Assembly: GCA_002699725.1 (NCBI GenBank)
Contig: PACE01000047.1
Span: 3,074 to 30,115, forward strand
Length of the DNA: 27,042 nt
Direction of reading: 5' to 3'
Origin: Acidimicrobiaceae bacterium
Lineage (GTDB): Bacteria > Actinomycetota > Acidimicrobiia > Acidimicrobiales > MedAcidi-G1
Every line of letters begins with the position of its first letter. Position 1 is the first letter of the stretch. A program made the position numbers and the translations under genes. The notes below the pieces were generated by a model. It did not search any database. It was not told where the DNA came from and saw only the letters and a list, made by a program, of their open reading frames with translations. This document shows positions 22,372 to 27,042 of the stretch, piece by piece.

Positions 22372-25300
22372 ATGAATGCACGACTGCGCCGCTTGACGGC
22401 GATCACCCTGAGTCTGATGCTCTTGTCTGCAGGATGTGGCAGCGACGAAGCCACGACGCCGACAACGACCGCAGCCCCGGCGACGACTGCAGCGCCGACA
22501 ACGACTGCAGCGCCGGCGACGACTGCAGCCCCGGCGACGACTGCTGCCCCGGAGGGGGCGTGCATTGGTCTGGTGACTGATGTGGGTGAGGTGGATGACA
22601 AGTCGTTCAACCAGTCGGCGTGGGAGGGTGTCCAGGCTGCTGGTGCGGCTGCTGGTGCGTCGGTGGACTACATCGAGACGCAGGCGGCGAAGGACTATGC
22701 GACCAACATTGGTTTGTTTGCTGATTCGGGTTGCGACATCGTCGTGACGGTCGGGTTCGCTTTGGGCGAGGCGACCGGGATCGCTGCCGGTGAGTATCCG
22801 GATGTCGACTTCATTGGTGTGGACCAGTGGCAGGGTGAGGCGATTGCCAATGTGGCTGGTTTGTTGTTCCCTGAGGATCAGGCTGGTTACCTGGCTGGTG
22901 CCTTGGCTGCTTCGTTGTCGACTTCGGGTGTGATCGCGGAGGTTCTGGGTACGGACCTGGTGCCGCCGGTGGTTGCGTTCGGTGAGGGCTTCGTGAATGG
23001 TGCGAAGCACATCGATCCGTCGATCACGGTGATCAAGACGTACCATCCGGGTGGTTTGGATGTGGCGTTCACGGACCCGGAGTGGGGTGCGACGACGGCT
23101 CGTCAGGCCCTTGACCAGGGTGCGGATGTTGTGTTCGGTGCTGGTGGTAAGACCGGCAACGGGGCGATCATCGAGGTGGCCGGTGAGGCTGGTGCGTTCT
23201 GCATCGGTGTCGACACCGACCAGTGGACCACCGTTCCTGAGGCGCATCCGTGTCTGGTGTCGTCTTCGATGAAGATGATCGTCGATGGCGTCTCGGACCT
23301 GATCGGCCAGTCGTTGGCTGGTTCGATGCCTGCGGGCAACTACTACGGCGGTGTGGCGTTGGCTCCGTTCCACGACCATGCCGACTCGGTGCCCGCCGAG
23401 GTCCAGGACATGCTCGTCGCCCTCAAGGCCGACCTCGAGTCCGGCGCCATCCCGACCTGTGTCTGGGTCACAGACGCCCCGGGTTGTGAAGCGCCTGCCG
23501 AGACCAGCGACACCAAGGCCGCGTTCATCTACGTGGGCCCGACGGGTGATGCAGGCTGGACATGGGCGCATGACCAGGGCCGTCAGTACGCGGAGGCTGA
23601 GACAGGTGTGGAGACGGCGTTCGTGGAGTCGGTGCCTGAGGGCACGGCCGACTTCGGCAATTACGCCCGCCAGTTCATCGAGGACGGGTTCAACGTGATC
23701 GTGGGGACGTCGTTCGGGTACATGGACGACATGCTGGCCCTGGCCGACGAGTATCCGGACGTCGTGTTCGAACATGTTTCGGGATACAAGGCCAACGACA
23801 CCAACTTCGGCAACACATTCGGCCGGATGTACGAGCCGCGGTATCTGTCGGGGATGGTGGCAGGGTCGGCGACCACGTCGAACCTGATCGGCTATGTGGC
23901 GGCGTTCCCGATCCCGGAAGTGATCCGGGGTATCAACGCGTTCGCCTTGGGTGTCCAGGAGACCAACCCGGATGCGGTGGTCGAGGTGGCGTGGACGTCC
24001 ACCTGGTTCGATCCGGTCGTCGAAGGCGATTCAGCCCAGGCGCTGCTCGACAAGGGCGCCGACGTGATCGCCATGCATCAGGATTCGACTGCTGCTGGTG
24101 ATAAGGCCGAGGCTGCCGGTGCCCGTTGGGTGTCGTACAACTCGGACATGAGCGCTTTCGCTCCGAACGCCTTCCTGACGGCTCCGGTGTGGAACTGGGG
24201 TCCGCGTTACGTCGACATCATCGAGTCCGCAGCGGCCGGCACCTACACGCCTGGCTACTACTGGGGTTCGATGGCCGACGGGATCGTCGACCTGGCACCG
24301 ATCGCCGACGACGTGGATGCCGACGAGGTCGCGGCGGTCGAGGCTCGCAAGGCCGAGATCATCGCCGGCACGTTCCATCCATTCTCCGGTCCGATCAACG
24401 ACCAGGCCGGCAACGTGATGGTTGCCGCTGGCGAGACCATGGACGACGGCTCCATGCTCGGCATGGGCCTGTTCGTCGAAGGCGTGGTCGGCGCCACCGG
24501 TAATGAACCCGATGACTTCTGGCCAGAACCGGTGCTCGGTGGCACCCTGCGGATCGGCCTTGAAGCCGAAACCGACGGGTTGAACCCGGCTGTGAACCGG
24601 TTTGCGGTTTCCGCCTACCAGATGGGAACCGCCGTCTACGACTACCTGGTTGTCACGTCAGACGACCCGTGTGGGTGTGTCTACATACCATCCCTTGCCG
24701 AGTCGTGGACGCATTCGGACGACTACGCGACATGGGACTTCAAGATTCGGGAAGGGGTCACGTTCCACGACGGGTCGCCGTTGACTGCCGAAGCGGTTCT
24801 GTATGCGTTGAAGATGCAGCTCAACGACCCGACCGTGGGGATCGCCGTCAGGGCGTTGTTCGCGGCCGACGACCCGGAGACGGAAGCCTTCGAGCCGGCC
24901 GAACTGCTCGACGAGATGACGATCCGCTACCACGCGAAGCGTCCGCACGTCGACTTCCCCGGTAATTTCACCGGTCAGTTGGGCAATGTTCCCTCGCTGG
25001 CATACATGATGGCCGCGACCGACGATCCGACATTGAACCAGGCTCCTGTCGGCACCGGTCCGTTCATGTTCGACAGCCGAGTCCAGGACTCCATGACCCG
25101 GTTCGTCCGAAACCCCGACTACTGGGGTGACACCGCCTACCTCGACGCCGTCGAGTTCTACATCTACACGGATGGCGAACTCGCTGCCGGCGCCATGGCA
25201 GCCGGAGACATCGACGTGATGGGTACCTCCAACACGAACGCCATCCTGACGCTTCGGGCGCTCGACGGCATCGAGTTGTATGAGACGGACGACTATGAGG

Positions 25301-26076
25301 AGAGTTTCGCTATGGCGAACTCTTCTCGTCCCCCGTTCGACGACATCAGGGCACGCAAGGCGCTCACCTACGCATTCCCCCGTGACGACTACGTCGAGTT
25401 CATCGGCGCAGGCGTTCTGAGGGCAGCGGATCAGGCGTCCACCCCGGAGTCGATCTACTACAACCCGGACGTCGTCCAGGAACACGACATGCCGGACCTG
25501 GCGACACCGTTGGTGGCTGAGTACTGCGCCGACGTCCCGGAGATGTGTACCGACGGCAGGATCAACGCCGAGTACCAGTACTCGGGTCCGTCGGTCATCC
25601 AGGACCAGATCTTCGACCTCCTCACCGAGGGCTGGTCGGATCACTTCAACTTCACGAAGGATCTGCTGCCCCAGGATGACCACATCACCCACGCCATCCT
25701 CGGCATGTGGGACTTCCTCACCTGGCGACAGTTCGGAAGTATCAACCCGGACGGCCACATCCTGTGGACGGAGTGCCAGTCCGTTGGCGCACTGTCGCTG
25801 AACTGGCCGAGGTACTGCGACGAGGAGCGGGATGCGTTGATGTTTGAGGCACGGGCCAGCGACGACCGTGAGGCGAACGTCGAACTCTGGAAGGAGTGGG
25901 CCGTCAGCATCAACGAGAGCTACACCTACCTGTTCCAGACCCACACCATGTGGACGAACGCATACGGCACGAAGGTCAAGAACGTCTGCGGCTACGTCCT
26001 CCCGGACGGGTCCACGCCCTTGTGCCATGTCAATAGTGCGAATCCGTCCTGGGCCCACATGTGGATCGAGGAGTAA
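22372..26076 (+). CDS. triple-domain substrate-binding lipoprotein: BMP/PnrA-like + BMP-like + SBP_bac_5
   Basis: 1234 residues in one uninterrupted frame. A signal peptide ends in the lipobox LLSAGC (Cys22), then a Thr-Ala-Pro linker (about 26-63). Domain 1 (about 64-365) is a PnrA-like BMP protein: IGLVTDVGEVDDKSFNQSAWEG, FIGVDQ, EDQAGYLAGALAA, GADVVFGAGGKTGNG. Domain 2 (about 382-705) is a second BMP type: FIYVGPTGDAGWTWAHDQGR, FPIPEVIRGINAFALG, VWNWGPRYV, YYWGSMADGIVDLAP, PFSGPINDQAG. Domain 3 (about 723-1234) is an oligopeptide-type SBP: GGTLRIGLEAETDGLNP, SLAESW, FKIREGVTFHDGSPLTAEAV, GTGPFMF, RNPDYWGD. Each normally stands alone as a lipoprotein. A strong Shine-Dalgarno (GAGGAGGGG, 22356-22364) fixes the ATG. 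The permease following fits domain 3. A real fusion is plausible; an assembly chimera cannot be excluded. Confidence 0.85.
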   Translation: MNARLRRLTAITLSLMLLSAGCGSDEATTPTTTAAPATTAAPTTTAAPATTAAPATTAAPEGACIGLVTDVGEVDDKSFNQSAWEGVQAAGAAAGASVDYIETQAAKDYATNIGLFADSGCDIVVTVGFALGEATGIAAGEYPDVDFIGVDQWQGEAIANVAGLLFPEDQAGYLAGALAASLSTSGVIAEVLGTDLVPPVVAFGEGFVNGAKHIDPSITVIKTYHPGGLDVAFTDPEWGATTARQALDQGADVVFGAGGKTGNGAIIEVAGEAGAFCIGVDTDQWTTVPEAHPCLVSSSMKMIVDGVSDLIGQSLAGSMPAGNYYGGVALAPFHDHADSVPAEVQDMLVALKADLESGAIPTCVWVTDAPGCEAPAETSDTKAAFIYVGPTGDAGWTWAHDQGRQYAEAETGVETAFVESVPEGTADFGNYARQFIEDGFNVIVGTSFGYMDDMLALADEYPDVVFEHVSGYKANDTNFGNTFGRMYEPRYLSGMVAGSATTSNLIGYVAAFPIPEVIRGINAFALGVQETNPDAVVEVAWTSTWFDPVVEGDSAQALLDKGADVIAMHQDSTAAGDKAEAAGARWVSYNSDMSAFAPNAFLTAPVWNWGPRYVDIIESAAAGTYTPGYYWGSMADGIVDLAPIADDVDADEVAAVEARKAEIIAGTFHPFSGPINDQAGNVMVAAGETMDDGSMLGMGLFVEGVVGATGNEPDDFWPEPVLGGTLRIGLEAETDGLNPAVNRFAVSAYQMGTAVYDYLVVTSDDPCGCVYIPSLAESWTHSDDYATWDFKIREGVTFHDGSPLTAEAVLYALKMQLNDPTVGIAVRALFAADDPETEAFEPAELLDEMTIRYHAKRPHVDFPGNFTGQLGNVPSLAYMMAATDDPTLNQAPVGTGPFMFDSRVQDSMTRFVRNPDYWGDTAYLDAVEFYIYTDGELAAGAMAAGDIDVMGTSNTNAILTLRALDGIELYETDDYEESFAMANSSRPPFDDIRARKALTYAFPRDDYVEFIGAGVLRAADQASTPESIYYNPDVVQEHDMPDLATPLVAEYCADVPEMCTDGRINAEYQYSGPSVIQDQIFDLLTEGWSDHFNFTKDLLPQDDHITHAILGMWDFLTWRQFGSINPDGHILWTECQSVGALSLNWPRYCDEERDALMFEARASDDREANVELWKEWAVSINESYTYLFQTHTMWTNAYGTKVKNVCGYVLPDGSTPLCHVNSANPSWAHMWIEE
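22454..22552 (+). repeat. in-frame tandem repeat encoding the Thr-Ala-Pro linker
   Basis: Degenerate 18-nt units, each centred on a motif like GGCGACGACTGCAGC (the CGACGACTGC core at 22481, 22517 and about 22535), encode ATTAAP/TTTAAP repeats between the lipid-anchored cysteine and domain 1. Such linkers hold the binding domain away from the membrane. Repeat number is likely to vary between strains. Confidence 0.7.
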
Positions 26077-26111
26077 CCACGTAACTTGATCCTCTGACAA
26101 GCGTGTTACGG

Positions 26112-26138
26112 GGGGCGGCCGGCTTAGCCGGCCGCCCC
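26112..26138 (+). terminator. strong GC hairpin between binding protein and permease genes
   Basis: GGGGCGGCCGGC, loop TTA, then GCCGGCCGCCCC: a perfect 12-bp stem followed by only two T residues. It lies 35 bp after the stop of the binding-protein gene and 25 bp before the permease start. It is probably a partial terminator or mRNA 3' stabiliser that keeps permease expression below that of the binding protein, as in many ABC operons. Confidence 0.65.
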
Positions 26139-26163
26139 TTCACGCTGGGAACGCCTTCACCAG

Positions 26164-27042
26164 ATGACTTATCTAATACGCCGGTTGGCGTTCATGTTCG
26201 CTGTGCTGGTTGCTGTCACGTTCCTGGCCTTTTCGGCCACGAACGTCATCGGCGACCCCCTCTTCAACGTCGTCGGCTTCTATGCCTCCGTCGACTGCGA
26301 CGCCGTCATCGCTGGAGAGATCAAAGACGTCATCGGGACCGTTGCAGGTACCGGCGTCGGTGAATGCGAAAGGGTCATCGAAGCTCGCGAGAAATACCAC
26401 CTGGACGACCCGTTGCCCATCCGGTACGGGCACTGGATCGGCGGAATGATCCAAGGAGACTTCGGGGAGTCGTACGCGAACCAAATGCCGGTGAGTTCCA
26501 TCATCTCCGAACGACTCCCCAAGTCGGTACTGCTCATGGGAATGTCCTTGGTCGTGGCCTTGGGGGTCTCCATCCCGTGGAGTGTGGCCGCCGCCTACCG
26601 GGCGAACCAGCCGTTAGACCGTGCGTCGACCGCCGGCGCCTTCGGCTTATTGTCCATCCCCGGCTTTGCCCTCGCCATCATCCTGTTCTACTTCTTCATC
26701 GTCCGATGGCAGATCTTCCCGAGCCGGTTCATGGACGACAACATTTTCTCCCGACTCCACTCCCTGGTCCTTCCCGCAGCCTCACTCGGCCTTCCGTTGG
26801 CTGCGGTCTACCAGCGTCTACTGCGCACCGACCTGATCACCACCCTCCAGGAGGACTTCGTCATCACGGCCAAGGCCAAGGGCCTGTCGGACCGCCGGAT
26901 CATGTTCCGCCACGTCCTTAGGCCGTCGATGTTCGGGATGATCACCGTGGTGGGCCTGAACATGTCTGCCTTGATCGGCGGCACGATCATTATCGAGAGC
27001 ATCTTTTCCATCCCGGGATTCGGACGCGAGTTGTACGTATCA
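26164..27042 (+). CDS. DppB/OppB-type ABC transporter permease (3' end outside window)
   Basis: 293 codons from an ATG at 26164 to the window edge, with no stop. The first helix MTYLIRRLAFMFAVLVAVTFLAF and the following NVIGDP are typical of dipeptide/oligopeptide permeases, as are HLDDPLPIRYGHWIGGMIQGDFGESY, LPKSVLLMG, and the cytoplasmic coupling loop FVITAKAKGLSDRRIMFRHVLRP (KAKG near residue 236) and IESIFSIPGFG. The external loop after helix 1 is enlarged (about residues 33-75) and carries two cysteines, Cys45 and Cys68, that could form a disulfide. A partner DppC-type permease and ATPases are expected beyond the window. Its natural binding partner is domain 3 of the upstream lipoprotein. 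Confidence 0.92.
   Translation, partial: MTYLIRRLAFMFAVLVAVTFLAFSATNVIGDPLFNVVGFYASVDCDAVIAGEIKDVIGTVAGTGVGECERVIEAREKYHLDDPLPIRYGHWIGGMIQGDFGESYANQMPVSSIISERLPKSVLLMGMSLVVALGVSIPWSVAAAYRANQPLDRASTAGAFGLLSIPGFALAIILFYFFIVRWQIFPSRFMDDNIFSRLHSLVLPAASLGLPLAAVYQRLLRTDLITTLQEDFVITAKAKGLSDRRIMFRHVLRPSMFGMITVVGLNMSALIGGTIIIESIFSIPGFGRELYVS

Noticed and set aside
22454..22552. Short repeats considered as a CRISPR or minisatellite array
   Set aside because: They are in frame, lack unique spacers, and encode a typical lipoprotein Thr-Ala-Pro linker.
1..27042. Defence system, prophage, integrase or transposase genes
   Set aside because: No protein in any convincing frame carried motifs of nucleases, recombinases, phage structural proteins or toxin-antitoxin pairs, and no terminal repeats or attachment sites were seen.

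Overview
The window reads as chromosomal DNA of a high-GC actinobacterium. An uncultured or environmental member of the class Acidimicrobiia is my best guess, inferred from content rather than from any marker gene: an F420-type luciferase-like oxidoreductase, an EF-G-like second elongation factor, acyl-CoA/crotonase and amidohydrolase genes, lipoproteins with Thr-Ala-Pro linkers, strong G/C bias at third codon positions, and several genes that look leaderless. There are no rRNA or tRNA genes, insertion sequences, prophage genes or CRISPR arrays. Coding density is very high and genes on both strands are packed tightly.

Layout. (1) 1-4228, minus strand: a crotonase, an F420-type LLM oxidoreductase, a membrane-anchored BON-OmpA protein, a VOC (glyoxalase-fold) protein and a DUF2236/MpaB-type oxygenase that runs off the left edge. 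The last two overlap by 4 bp. (2) 4229-6384, plus strand: a metal-dependent amidohydrolase sharing a 93-bp divergent promoter region, with a perfect palindrome, with the crotonase; then a free-standing HD-domain protein that matches only the C-terminal half of an actinobacterial CCA-adding enzyme. (3) 6394-10214, minus strand: a GT-C-like membrane protein followed by an acyltransferase-3/SGNH fusion, a likely cell-surface glycan pair. (4) 10381-12432, plus strand: an EF-G-like GTPase without the switch-II histidine. (5) 12460-16827: a D-aminoacylase-type amidohydrolase (minus) and a GH3 glycosidase with a PA14 insert (plus), diverging from a region with a second, imperfect copy of the palindrome. 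(6) 16846-20636, plus strand: a TPP riboswitch followed by thiBPQ, a complete thiamine ABC importer. (7) 20641-22254, minus strand: an acyl-CoA synthetase. (8) 22372-27042, plus strand: a 1234-residue lipoprotein in which two BMP-type (PnrA-like) binding domains and one oligopeptide-type (SBP_bac_5) domain are fused, then a strong hairpin and the start of a DppB/OppB-type permease that runs off the right edge.

How the genes fit together. The thiamine block is the clearest functional unit: the riboswitch aptamer reaches into the Shine-Dalgarno sequence of thiB, and the three genes are translationally close or coupled. The triple-domain binding protein and following permease form the start of an ABC importer, but the binding protein combines families that normally serve different permeases; this is the most unusual item here. 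The crotonase, LLM oxidoreductase, amidohydrolases and acyl-CoA synthetase suggest catabolism of organic acids or xenobiotic-like compounds, but no substrate can be named. The two related palindromes suggest that two separate amidohydrolase promoters answer to one regulator not encoded in this window.
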